Positions 46,416 through 58,022 are shown, numbered from the stretch's first letter. The stretch is DNA of 64,000 nucleotides from Asterochloris sp. CNOR1 (GCA_963969365.1 OZ017757.1:1612001-1676000); one strand, 5' to 3'. The notes: generated by a model not told the origin, from the letters alone. Made by a program: numbers and translations.

Positions 46416-49400
46416 TTAAATCTTGCGGGGACTGAAAAAGCTGCTGATGGTCTTCTGAGGAGGCCGTGGTATTGTGGATGCTGCGGCTGGTTTGCGTCCA
46501 GCTAGATTACTTGCCACCGGAAAGTCTGGCTCGATTGCCAAGTTCTTGTATGATGCTGCAGACATCTTCTTCAGCAGTACGCTGGTTGGCCTGGAAGCCA
46601 CACTGCCAAAGATTGGAGTGCTGTCTGCCTGCATAGTCAGAGGGTTCTGTCAAGTGGAAGTATTGCTTCCACCCTCCAAGTTTGCAATCTCTGCATCACC
46701 TCCAACAGTAGGCTAACCTGTTTGGGCTTGTCGTGCTTGCCAAAACACCACAGGATGCCAGAGTAGCTGGCAGGGTCGCACCCGTCCAGGGCAAACCTGC
46801 AGCAGACCATGCGAAAGTGTCCATCATATGTCAAAATGATGGACTATGGCAAGGCCTTAACATCTCACTTCCCAGCATGACTTCAGTGCTTACTTATGAT
46901 TCAGATGGATGGTCCTCTTCAATGCCTGCTCAGGGCTGCTGGACCATGGAATAATAGCCTTCCCCTGCAAAGAGCAAAAGCGCCTTGGCACGGTGCAGTT
47001 GCTTAGCTCACATAGTAGGCAAATCATGTTTTGCGTACCCATGACATCCTGACATTATTGTGACACTCTCCTGCAGATAGGCAGCAGGTCTGCTCAGGAA
47101 AGGCATTGTTTGTTTGCTGGCAGGGGCACAGGCCAACTTGTCAATGAAGCTGCCTCACAGAGTGCCTCTGTGCTGCATCCAGATTGCTGCGAATGGCTTC
47201 TTGAATGCAATATAGAGCAACAGATGCAACTAGAGAGGTGGCTAGGCCAGGCTGACGCATCAGCTGAAAGTGCGCAAAGGGCTGGCGGTGCGCTGGATCT
47301 CATACCATCTGTCTGCTGCTGACCAGACAGTGGGCAGAGCACGCAGGGACTCTGTAGAGGGCACAGGCAGGCATGTTTCATGACAAAATGGGGGCATGCC
47401 TAGAGGCTGACCTGTGACAACCAGCTGGTGCTGGCAGGCATCCCACATGGCATCCCCTGTTGTGCCCTTCTCCAGCTGCTCATCTGTTTTGAAGTGGGGT
47501 CGCGGGTCAGATGCATGCTTCTGCAGTGTCTTGCGTGCCCACTCTGGCAATGCCTGCAGTTTAGCCAGGGCAGTCACAAACAACAAGCCTCCAGGGCAGC
47601 CTGTGCAGGAAAGGGTGCAGCTGGAGCGAACAAGCACACCAAAGCAAGGGCTGGTCACCAAGACCTTCCACATCAGACTCTCGGAGCCACCTCATGACAG
47701 TCTGCCATGAGCTTGCCAGAAAAGCCTGATCATCACTGGCACACCTTGACTTTGAAGCAAAACACGCAGCACGTCGTGCGACTGACCTGCATCGTCTCCA
47801 GGCAGGTCAGACCAAAGCAACAACCCTGCTCACCAGGCAGAAGCACCGGTGCAAAGGAGTGCAGCACATGACACAGGCTGGCACCTGCATGTTTTCCAGA
47901 TCTGGCCACATCCGTAGGCAGGCTGCATAAGACAGCTCCCGCCAGGTTGCGAACTCATCATAGAACTTGCTGGCCCCGTTGGACGAGCTGGATGCTGCAT
48001 CGCGGGCCACCTTGAAGGGCGAGACCATGCCAAAGTGGTGGTAGGCTGCAGACACACAGGGCAAAGCGTCGTAAGCCTGCGCACAGCAGCCCTGAATGTG
48101 GCTGTGTACTGCCTGCATTGCAGGCCCCTCCTACCATGCCCAAGTGGTGGTAGACTGCAGACGCACATATTTCAATGGAAGCCTGCCTAACCCTGGACTG
48201 TAGCCAGCATTGCAGGCCACCAGGAAGGGCGAGATCATGACAAGGTGGTGCTAGGCTGCATGCACACACAGCGTCGGTCGTCTGCACGTGTTTGGGACCC
48301 TGGGTTCGCCAGAGGTGTGAAGGGCAACACCGTGCCAGGGTGGTGACTGGCAGCATGCAGACACAAATAGGGCAGCATGTCAGCTGCTCTGCTTCCACGT
48401 CTGGATGCCAGAGTGGTGGGAGTCTGTGCACACATAGAGCAGCCCAACTAGAAGCCCTGCACATCGTACCCCTCAGCCCTCGCCTGCACTGCAGTCGGGG
48501 TGAAGGGCTAATTTGGGGCAGTGGGCTGCACACTAACACAGGCCAGACAATCTGCACTATGTGGACTGCAAGTTGGGTTGAAGGCTGGCTCGTCAGGACT
48601 GGCCAAGGAGGAAGTAGGCTGCACATACCCAGAGCCTATCTTGGGGGGCCTCAGGGCCGCCCTCTATGTGAAAAGAGCAGCATTTGTCAGCGGACCAGCC
48701 CTGCACATGTACCTTAGCTCTGCCGACCTGATCTCAATTCTGACTCCTCAGGACTGCAGCAGGCTGCTGCCTTGGACAGACAGGCAATGGGCGCCTCTGC
48801 ACGTTGCTACAACTGCACGTGCTTCCTTCCAGCACAGCAGCATAGGAAGAGGACATTTTCTTTACACTGCATCAGGCAGCTACATGCACCTGCTGCCTGA
48901 TGCAGTTGCTCGCCTCACAGGCAGAACTCAACTTTATGCTGCATGGCAGTGTTGCGCAGGATGGTGTCAGCAGAGAAGGTGTCATGCAGTGCAGGCTCGT
49001 CTACACCATGCAGTTGCTTGCCTGACAGGCGGCTGACCCCGTTGCGCTGCATGGCAGTGTTGCGTTTGGCAGCGTATGAAGTGAGGCCACCGCGCTTGAA
49101 GATCTCCCAGCGGGTGTAGCCTGCAGTGGAGCCGCCAGTGGTGTGGGTGATGCCACCAACGCTATGGTCAACCTGCAGGCACAGCGTGGCAGGCCCAGGT
49201 CATATGGAAATTGGGCAGGAAGGCTGCTGCAGATGAACAAGCAGGGCCCATTGCAGGGCACCCTGCAGCGCAGCTGAGGGTTCGTGACATGCAGGTCAGC
49301 CAGTGTGTTACATGCTTGTTATGATGTTTGCTGCCCTGGGCACGGCAGCATGGCAGCTCTGCAGGCACTGGGTGGGTAGCAAGCTCGGCCCTAAAGCAAT

Positions 49401-52400
49401 GCCAGCCTGCTGGTTGACATGTAAGATGATGGGTGTTTGCACTGACAGCCGACCATGTGTGCTGCAGCTGCCAGGCACAGCCTGGTGGGCTGTCTGACAC
49501 ATCAGCAGCTCATCAGCACCTGCTGAGGGGTCAGTGCTGTGGGAGCACAGGCAGAAGCAATAGAGCATTTGTCGCACATGCTGAGTCCTACATGCCAGCA
49601 GTCTGGAGAAAGCTTCACAGGATGCAATAGATGACATGCAGCAATGACTGCCCAGCAGTCTGAGGAGTAAGCGACCTCCATGCCTCACCCAGGGGCAGCG
49701 GTTCAGCATGTCCAGAATGACGCAATCGCTGGCGGTCAAGTCCAACGGCTCCCAGCCTAGCCCCTCTAGCACTGGCTGCCTGCTGCTGCCTGCAGCAGGG
49801 CGGAGTGCCTTGCACTTCCAGGGTGCTCAAGGTGGTGCAGAAACCAGACTAAGCTGCATGCTGGTGACAACAAACAGCTCCACTGTCAGGGTGAATGCAG
49901 GCAGCTTCTGAGAACGCTCTGCAGTGGAGCACGTCGCAGTGCAGTACAGCCAGGCACGCACTGCACTGCAAAATGCTTCGTGGTCCCTGTTGGAAGCAGG
50001 TACTAACCTGTGGCAGTGCTGCTGGAGACCCCAGCAGCGTCTGGGTGCTCCTCGGCACCAGCAGCGCACTCTGCTGAGGAGCGGGCATAAGGTGCCACCC
50101 TGCTGAGGTCCCCTGCATCTCTGTAGGGCATGCCTTCTATACGCTCACGGCGCCCCTTCAGAGTGGAAGACCTGCAGGCAGAGTGTGCTGGACGCATCAG
50201 AAGGTCAGCAAGGGAGGGGCCAGGGTATAGGGGCAGGGTTGGGGGGTGGAGGTGAGGGGAACTGCAATGCCTTATGGGCAGGGTTGTGCAGGGCACCTCA
50301 GACAGTTGAAGCAGATCTCGAGGCGTAGGTTAGTTGAGGGGCATACACAAACGCGCTTCAGGAGTGCATGAACCGTGAAGTCCGAGCATGCCGCTGGGGC
50401 CTGCTGTCACCACGCAGGCTCTTTGCGACAAGCAAAGCAAAAACGCAAGCCAACACGTGAACCATGCAAGCGTCTAATTGGTGCAGCAGCAGTGAGGCCT
50501 TGCTGCTGCTGACCTGTAGATGTAGGCCTTCTCGGTGGAGCACTTGACCAGGTGGGCAGGCATGACACAGGCCGTGTCCACCGCCAGGATACGCGCGTGG
50601 GGAGCAGCCTGTTCTGTGAGGTCCTGCAGCAAGAAGGGCAAAGGCCATCTCAAGGCCCCAAACTGCTGCTGTCCTGCCAGGGTAGAGGTTATTGATGTAG
50701 ATACACAACCACCATACGATGCAAGTGGAGGCATCAAATGGACCTTCAGAAGATGCCCTTGCCAAGCACACAGCTGGCTGGTGCTGCCCGGGTGACCTGC
50801 AAACTGCTGCCCAAGAGTAAGGTTTCAGACATTGACTGTGTCAACACAAGGCGCATTGGAGCGACACAGATACCTGTTTTTGCTGCATCTGGAGCTGCAG
50901 GCCCCTAGACTGCCTTGTCTGACAGGATTTGCCTATCATCAAGCAGCCCAAGTTGCCACAGAAGCAGCTGGATACCGCTGTCAAACCTTTAGGCAATTTC
51001 ACTGACCCAGTCTGGGAAGCAATCTCTTTTTGGCTCATTAAGCGCTCCGGGGCCCACCTTTAGCCACTGTGCCTCTGGGCTGACAGGCATCTCCTCTGTG
51101 ACGACAACAGCTGCCCCGTTGGCCAGTGCCACCAGTGCCTGCCAGCCGGCGGAGGGTCCAGTGCCCCGCTCCTCTGCATCGCTGCCCTTGTCAGAAGTGG
51201 CGTCCATGTTACTGCCATTGCTGTGTTTAGTGAAGCCGTCCAGGTAGACCAGAAGCTCCAGGTCCTGCAAGAGACCAGGAAAAGCAATAGTAAGTGATGT
51301 GTGGCACCACAGCCTTGCCTGGGCTCTCAGTCTGCTGCCAGTGCCAGGTCAACTGGACCTGCGTCACCAACGTGCAACATCACAGCCGCCCCTGGGGTCT
51401 CCATACTCTGCTGCCATTGCCAGGTCCACACCTGTGATGCCAATGAGTGGGCCCCCTTCAGCCTGCCAAAGCAGACCTGCCCGCTGTGGCACCCCACCTG
51501 TCCCCGCAGCTCCTTCTGCGTGTCCTTCAGGCCCTCCAGCCAGAACTTGAGACGCCGCTGCGAGGGGTACCCGTGGGAGCTCAGAAGGAAGGCAGCAACC
51601 ACCAGTGGGAGGCCTGCAGGCAGCACATATCTGCCTTGGCATGAGCATATACTCACTTGACCAAAAGCGCTCTATACACTGGGCTGGGCAGAGAAGTATT
51701 CACCACCAGGAGAAGCCTGCAGGCAGTTTATTCTCTTTGAGCACAAGGTGAGCAAATGAGGACTCATCCTGTTAGTATGGGCTCAGGCACCTCACTCCCA
51801 GCACGAGGCCTTTCAACAGACCATGTTCAAACTCAAAGCAAGGGTGCGGCACAGATTAGGCTTGACCACAAGACGGCCACCAGCAGCAGCAGGCATTAGC
51901 ACGTTGGGAAGGATGCAGTTCCCAGCTAAGCAGGGACTGCCTTGTAAGGGCTCAGTAGGAGGGCGGCTGCTGCCAAAGGGGCGGCCCAAGCGCAGCTCAT
52001 GACCAGCTCGTGCAAGCACTGCACCTGAAGGCTTGATGAGCAAGAAACAGCACTGTTCACCAGGAACATCTGCCTGCAGCAGCTCTCTTCTGGTCCAGCT
52101 GTGTGCAGAGTGGTCATAATGCCAGATATCTAAAGCCTTGACAGACGACAGGCTGCGCCCCTGCACACAGTCACCTGCCCGCCGTGCCTCTGCCTTGGCC
52201 ACATCCAGCGCAGGGTTCTCATGCCCTCGAATGGCAGTGCTCATCCAGTAGAGCACACAGTGCAGCTCTCTGCCTCCAGAGGCCCTGCGCGAGTTGCTGG
52301 CAGCATGAACGCCTGCCGAGCTGCCGGCGCTGTCCCGCACAGTGCGAATCCGCTCTGATATCCAACGGGGCAGCTCGCCTGGGACGTGCACCCCGGGAAT

Positions 52401-52751
52401 GGGCTCAGGTGCCTCCCCTGCGCCTCCTGCGCCGTCGCCGCCCTCCCCGCAAAGCATCTTGCTGGGGCGGCTAAGCTCTGCAGTGTTTAGGTTACAGCTT
52501 GCAGAGCTGCCATCCACCGCATGTGCAGGGATGCCTGGTGTGCTCAGCAGCGACACTGCACTCCCCTGAGGCAGGTGCTGCAGCCACTGAGCTCTGCAGC
52601 CTTGAGCAATGTGTGAGTCGGCCACTGGCAGGGCAGCAATGCTTTGCAGTGTTGCGGGCTTCGCCATGGGTTCTGCTGGGGAGACTGCGTCTTGCAGCAC
52701 ATGGCGGTGTGGGCGCAGAAGGGGTCTGACAGCCAGTGGAAGTGCTGCCAC
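46416..52751 (-). CDS. Photolyase/cryptochrome-family flavoprotein with C-terminal PCNA-box-like motif
   Basis: Thirteen exons in perfect phase, 707 residues: 52751-52175, 51613-51498, 51264-51058, 50623-50514, 50171-50008, 49789-49689, 49172-49022, 48045-47885, 47553-47412, 47070-47039, 46964-46894, 46796-46718 and 46628-46416. A 110-residue N-terminal extension could be an organelle-targeting sequence. Then come the Rossmann-like domain (VLYWMSTAIRGHENPALDVA, PLVVAAFLLSSHGYPSQ, AAVVVTEEMP) and the FAD-binding helical domain (GGSTAGYTRWEIF, RLSAYHHFGMVSPF, WRELSYAACL, LPEWARKTLQKHASDPRP, ECHNNVRMSWGKAIIPW, ALDGCDPASYSGILW). The pattern HNNVRMxWGKA with LNHxxALDGxDPASY fits the bacterial/plant class II-like photolyase-related group, in plants sometimes fused to a hydrolase; no hydrolase is seen here. 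Canonical members have Arg where this has Cys in ALDGCDP. The last residues, QKTISSFFSPRKI, match a PIP box. The intron after 49022 starts GCAAGC. Confidence 0.9.
47980..48460 (-). repeat. Tandem decayed copies of exon 8 5' edge in photolyase intron
   Basis: On the minus strand the acceptor and start of exon 8 (48060 down to about 47990: GTCTGCAGCCTACCACCACT, then TTGGCATGGTCTCGCCCTTC) are followed upstream in the intron by related units at about 48175-48110 (GTCTGCAGTCTACCACCACT, then TGGGCATGGT), 48275-48205 (CAGCCTAGCACCACCTTGTC, then ATGATCTCGCCCTTCCTGGT), 48372-48300 (GCCAGTCACCACCCTGGCAC, then GGTGTTGCCCTTCACACC) and 48450-48400 (GACTCCCACCACTCTGGCAT). Spacing is about 75-115 bases. Several copies retain a CAG acceptor-like end. 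Confidence 0.85.
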
Positions 52752-52813
52752 CCATCACGTAGGCAGGCTGACACTCCCCACCCAACAGTGCTGCTGCACT
52801 GTGCCTGACAGCC

Positions 52814-53294
52814 TCAATGCACAGGTGGCCATAGGGCCACTGCAGCTCTGTGTTGGGCACCTTCTTGCGTTGCGTCCAGAGCTCGCTGCCGTTTCTTCTC
52901 AGACCGCTTCTCACGTTCAGCCTCAGCCTGCTCCACAGAACCCCACTTGGCAGCTGCCACTGCTTCAAGCTGCGGTGAGGCAAGGTCATTAAGCCAACCA
53001 GGTCCGGCTGCAAAGCACGCATCACAGAGGAGCATGACTTGAAGGGAGGAGGTGACTGACCTCCTCCCTGGAATATAGTTTCGTTGGAGTAGCGTTTTTG
53101 TAGCGTCTGTTTGGCTTTTCCTCAAATGCCAGGGGCTCCAGCTGCAGCAGGACAATTGCATGATATTTGCCCAGGCTGGAGCAGTGGCATGCATGCGCAA
53201 CTGTCTCCATGCAGAAACTCACATCCTTTTCTGTCAAGCAGAAGAACTCCTTGGCCTGAGTCTTCTGCATCTTCCCGTTGCTGCTTGTTGCCAT
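52814..53294 (-). CDS. XPA C-terminal-domain-like small protein
   Basis: Two exons in phase 0: 53294-53061 and 52969-52814; 129 residues. After MATSSNGKMQ comes KTQAKEFFCLTEKDV, then EPLAFEEKPNRRYKNA with TPTKLYSREE, then KWGSVEQAEAEREKRSEKKR. This order corresponds to the XPA DNA-binding C-terminal domain (T-x-A-K-x-x-Y-x-L-x-x-x-D, E-K-x-N-x-R, M-K-L-Y and W-G-S-x-E-x-A-E-x-E). XPA is the damage-verifying scaffold of nucleotide excision repair. The zinc-finger half that precedes this domain in animal XPA is absent, as in several plant and algal XPA-like proteins. The end (QHRAAVALWPPVH) differs from the family. The stop is 62 nt before the photolyase-family ATG on the same strand. Confidence 0.72.
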
Positions 53295-53434
53295 GCTAAA
53301 CTTAGGCCTGATTCCGGAAAGGTTCGGTCAAAGCAAGGCATGTCGAAAGCATGCCACGCCATCATTAGAGATTGCAAGCAGTCAGACTTCATTGTACATG
53401 CATGCATTGCTGTAATAGAACATGGCTCTGCGTG

Positions 53435-55328
53435 CTATGTATATGTTGAAGCCATGCGTCTTCTGCCATATATCACAACTGCTGCAGCGATGCCACTGCC
53501 TGCAATGACAAGGCTGACTTTGCCCCAGGGTATTCTGCTCATGAGTGATGGAGGCGGCAACTGCGTCAGGTTCTCCACATCTATCTCGACTTCCCAAGCC
53601 TCCTTGATGCCTGGCAGATGTCCAGCGCCAACGACAGCAACTATCCTGGTCGCCCTGCATGCAGATGCAGACAGGCTCAGCTTCGCAGGCACCTAAAGAT
53701 GCAGGGCTTGCACTCAGCAAGTTGCAGCAGCTGGCTACCTGCCAGCAGGCACAGCGTTTCCCAAGCTGGTTCGAGAGCTGCCACATGCACAGCTACAGAA
53801 TCACAGCTTGAGTACAGAGCGCGCTTCAATAGGGAATTTGCTGTCCAGCACCAGTCATGTTTGAAGTGGCCATGTCTCATGCAGAGCCTGAACAAGGGCT
53901 TACCTGCTGGCCAGCATGCGCAGCGTGCAGACCATGTACTGGTCACGTTCTGACAAAAAGGGCCCCACTAAGCTGGGGTAATCTACGCCGAATTCCTGGA
54001 TGGCTGTTGTTAACAAATCTGCGTCCTGCAGGGCATGTCATAACGCTGCCTGAGATGCCTGCGCAGTGCAGACGCCACCAACTGCCGTGGTGCACGAGCT
54101 CCACAGATTCACAGGCGCAGCAACTGGCAGTGCCTGCAAGGCTAAGTTCTGCCATGCAATCAAGCCAGTGACAACAGAGCTCTTACCCCACGATAAGATT
54201 CCAGCTTGTCTGTGAGCTGGTCCTGGCTGCTGCTGCTGCCTCCCAGGCGCATGAGGTCCCACAGCAGGCGCATGCGCTGCCACTGGGTGAGGCTGGCCCA
54301 GGCCCGAGCCAGTGTGACGCTCACCAGTCTATCACCCAGGACCACCTTTGCGTCCACCTGCAGTCCAAGGTGGGCTCTGGCTGGATCTGGGGCGCCCAAC
54401 CTCCCACATGCACCATACAAGTCTGGCATGAACAGGTGTAGCAAGTGGCACACAGCTCCCCAGCAAGAAATGCTGCGCAAGGTGACGGACTCAGTATCTA
54501 AGGAGCGCATGCGCATCCACGCCATGGGGCAGCCATGTGAAGGGGTGCTTCGTACACTGGTTGGCAGTGCCGGGGTGCATCACAACTTTGGCCTCACATT
54601 GGCGGCCTCCTGCACGGCAGCCCGAAACTCCTCGCCGGGGGGCGTCTCCAGCTTAGCACCCAGCTGTCCCAGTGTCCAGGCATACACTACCTGCACTGCA
54701 GGTAGGCAGCATCGGCAGGTGAGCCGCACAGCACAGGATGCCTGTAGATGCTGGGAAGGCACGCAACATGCCTTTCATGCGCCGACAGGCACGCTTGCAT
54801 TGCAGCAAGGGTCGTGCAGCAAGCAGGTCATCTGCAGGAAGCCTGGCTTCCAACATCAGACACTTGCCTGCAAGATGCCTGCCCGGCCCTGCCGCCAAGC
54901 TGCCACCATCTCTGAGGCAGTGGGTGCCTGCGCATGCCAGGAGCAGCTCTCAGAGGAGATTCCCATGGGAACGCCCTCAACAGCGGCCAAAGTGGGCTTG
55001 CACAAACCTCAGCAGATTGCTGGGCCTGCAGCATCCCCATCCGCTCTCTGCACAGCTCCAGCACCACAACCTGCACGGATGCAGTGCACATCAGCTGTAC
55101 AGCAGCTGTTAGGCACATGGAGACTTATCGATGGCATCCGCTCACCTGTGGCCTGACTGCCCTGATGACTGCCTTTGCATCATTGGCACTGCTGCTGCTG
55201 ACATGCGCTGTGCCCACAAGATAAACTGTCTGTTCCTGGCCCTCCATGTTGCCTCGCACCTGACATTTTAGCACCTCCACCCCTTTTGGTAGGTGCAGCT
55301 GATCAGGCACAGGCACCACGCCTGCCAT
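53435..55328 (-). CDS. TraB-domain membrane protein
   Basis: Six exons in phase, 283 residues: 55328-55146, 55070-55008, 54690-54598, 54357-54187, 54025-53904 and 53654-53435. Family motifs in order: VYLVGTAHVSSSSANDAKAV, VVVLELCRERMGML, VDAKVVLGDRLVSVTLARAW, FLSERDQYMVCTLRML and IVAVVGAGHLPGIKEAW. These hold the paired GTxH and GxGH motifs of TraB/PrgY proteins, which are distant relatives of metalloprotease-like pheromone-shutdown proteins. In plants TRB proteins sit in the mitochondrial outer membrane and tether it to the ER. The C-terminus has one membrane helix (VSLVIAGSGIAAAVVIYG) followed by GRRRMASTYT, a tail-anchor arrangement that fits an outer-membrane site. No targeting peptide is seen. 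A second, different TraB gene begins at 58023. Confidence 0.88.
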
Positions 55329-55677
55329 GCAACTTTTGTGTGTTTGCCTCTGTGCTTGGGTTCTTGCAAGGATTTCACAGAAGTGCTGATTCAGATCATG
55401 CTGCTGATGTCGCTATGGGAAAGCAGAAATGTTGCTGAACCCTGTCTCGTAGGAGAGATTAGCAATAAGGCAAAGTGAAAGCTTCAAACGACCTTCTAGC
55501 ACTTCCAGCTGGAGGGCGTTCGCCTCTAGGGACTCGGCCACCTCAACACATCGTGTGTTCTATTTTATTAGAGCTGACGCATCAGCACATTGTCAGGTGC
55601 CTCAAGCAGGGTGGCATGCAAATTAGTCCATTCTGGCTTTGAACAAGGCTGTGCTGTGCAGGAGGTTGCTCCTTGGC

Positions 55678-55821
55678 ATGAGCGAGAGGCTCCCAAGCCT
55701 GTTGTGGCTGCTGGTCAAGCCGCGGCTGCACATCAAGGAGGTGGAGGCGCTGGTACCAGTTCTTCACCAGTATCCCCTCGCCTCGCTGCCCCTCCTTGAC
55801 GCTATCCTTGTGCGTTTGTAA
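55678..55821 (+). other. Possible first exon or short ORF
   Basis: ATG at 55678 opens MSERLPSLLWLLVKPRLHIKEVEALVP and further hydrophobic sequence. It ends at TAA 55821, overlapping a good donor (GTAAGC at 55818). The sequence reads like real protein, but no following exon in phase could be identified before 58 kb. May be the 5' exon of a small + strand gene. Confidence 0.25.
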
Positions 55822-56863
55822 GCCAACTGCAACACCGCCAAGGAGGAGCAGCGCGTGGACCGCACTTGTGACTGCACTGTTTCACCATGTCTTAGCCAAG
55901 TAGCGCGGCTGGGCAACACCCAGAGTACAGAGGGATCAGCTATTTTTTCCGGCATGTGTTGCCAGTAGCAATAGCTGGTGCGCACATCATTGTAAGGATA
56001 GCTGTCTTGCCGCTCATCACGAGTCTGTACCCAGCCAGTAGTAAAGTGCTGACCTCAGTGACTGGTGTTGAGGCAGTCTTTTGCTTGCAGTCCCTGGTTG
56101 CATTGTTGAATTCAATACTGAAACGTCGCTTTCAGGAGACCCCAGCCATCTTGTTGCCTGGACCTGCTGTATGTGGGCTTGGGTCCACTCCAGATTTGCC
56201 TTGTGCTTCCCTCTGCTGCAGCCTCCCCTTTGCGGCCACTGCCACATGCAGAAGGACATCACCAACACTCTGCAGAGCTTGCTGACTGAGTGAAAAATCA
56301 GTCACCTCAGGGCTGTCCAGTCCTTCTGGATACCTGTCTCCGTTTGTCAGTGCTGCTTGGGACTGCATGCATCAGATTTCACCCAAGCATACCATGCCTC
56401 CTCTCTGCCACCACATCTGCGGGGCTCAAAAGGCCATTGCTGATTGCTGCAACAATCAGCAACACTCTCTTCCCGCACACTGCTGAGCATCATTGCTCAG
56501 CACAAGCAGGCGGCGGTGCACTAGTACGCCTGGCAAAGCTGGCATGCAAGCAGATGATTGTCAGCACTTGCATCCACCAGGGGTGCTGTGAGATTGAGGT
56601 GACATTGTGAAGGGGGAGCCCGGCCTGTGCAATATCTTGCATGCAGAAGACTCTGAGGGCTAGCCAACCATGGAGTAAGCACTACACACTCGTGACGCCT
56701 GCCATGGTCATTTCTTTTGTTTCTGAAAGAGCATTTTCGCACAGACAGTGTCGTGGTTCTTACTGACCCACTCATGGCGCCTTGCTACCCACAACTGGGA
56801 AGATTGGCTCTGCAGTACAGCCCAGCATTTCCATAGCTTGCATGATAGCACCCCAGCTAGATG

Positions 56864-57332
56864 CTATGTGCAGGTCAAGCAGCAGGCGTCCCAGTGGCTG
56901 GAGCCAATCTGACCATCCAATATCTTGAAGTGTGACACATCGGAAATCAGGTCAAAGCCCATTTCGAGGCTTCCGCCGGCACACTGTCCAGATCTAGGGC
57001 TGAGGGCTGAGCTGGTCCCACCAGGGTCGATCAGGAAGCTAGCAAAGTTCCAAGGTGAACCTCCACATGTGACGGCTTCTGTCTGCATGGCAGGCAATGT
57101 GAGGCCGCCTTGAATGCTTGCAGCTTACTATGCACTTGTCTGCTCACGTCTGCAGCCTCTACGGTCACCTAGCCTGGCTGCCTTTATCATCAGGAACATA
57201 GGTGAGCAGCTCATATGCTGTGACGGCTTGTCTGCATGGCATACCAGCGTCCTTGGTGTTCATTCCGGCCGGTGATGAATCACAGCTTGTTACACACTCT
57301 GCTAGCAGCCGCTTGTGGCTGCGGTGAGGAAA
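56864..57332 (-). other. Probable exon(s) of an unrecognised minus-strand gene
   Basis: The minus frame at about 57075-56864 after a TGCCATGCAG acceptor reads EAVTCGGSPWNFASFLIDPG and then EMGFDLISDVSHFKILDGQI, which looks like conserved globular protein. A second minus frame at about 57332-57165 ends TAYELLTYVPDDKGSQ. Both begin with the same acceptor block (about 57094-57069 and 57245-57219 share TGCCATGCAGACA and AGCCGTCACA). I cannot assemble a full gene or name a family. Confidence 0.35.
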
Positions 57333-58022
57333 ACCAGCGGGTTTCTCTGAGGCTGTCACCAAGTGTTGCTTGTGCATGCTATGTCCCACGGCGATGATGA
57401 CCACATTCACGCATAGTTCAACCGACCACAATGCTGGGGATTTACAACAGAAATTAGTCTTTCGCTCCTAACTGAGCCACCTGGGATCTGCTGCTTAGCA
57501 GGACTGCTCAGCCTGTGCAGTGTCTGACTGACTCAACAGTCTTGCACGGCATCTCTGCAGGCTTGCGCTTCCTTGTGACAAGGCAGGGCTGCCATACAAT
57601 GATAAGGTGATTGATTTTCCTGCCCTGCGTCTGGTGCTGCTGCCTTCACACTTCCATGCCTGTCCTGCCATTCTGTTCGATGTCTGCCTGCACAATGTGC
57701 AGGAGCCGACGCTGAGCCAAACAGTGAATAGGCCCAACCCTGTGGGCTTGCGGTTTGCCAGGTGCGTGTCAGTCCTGCAATTGTGCCACCATGCTGAGCA
57801 AATGATTGCTGTCCTTGGCCACTGTCTTCCCAATGTTTAGTCTCAACTTGTTGCTGGCTTGTGATGACTACACACCTGATGACAAGCATATATCTGATCT
57901 CTGTGCTGACAACAAGGATCTGAAGCCACTGCAACCTGCCTGAGAACTAGTGGGTGCGCACACCAGGCCTTTGCATCATTGTTGACTTGCTCATGGCTCT
58001 TTCCTCATTGCCTGCAGGCGCC

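Noticed and set aside
50358-50771. 137-codon minus frame as a separate gene
   Set aside because: It overlaps photolyase exon 4 in other frames; only the piece 50623-50514 fits the photolyase family.
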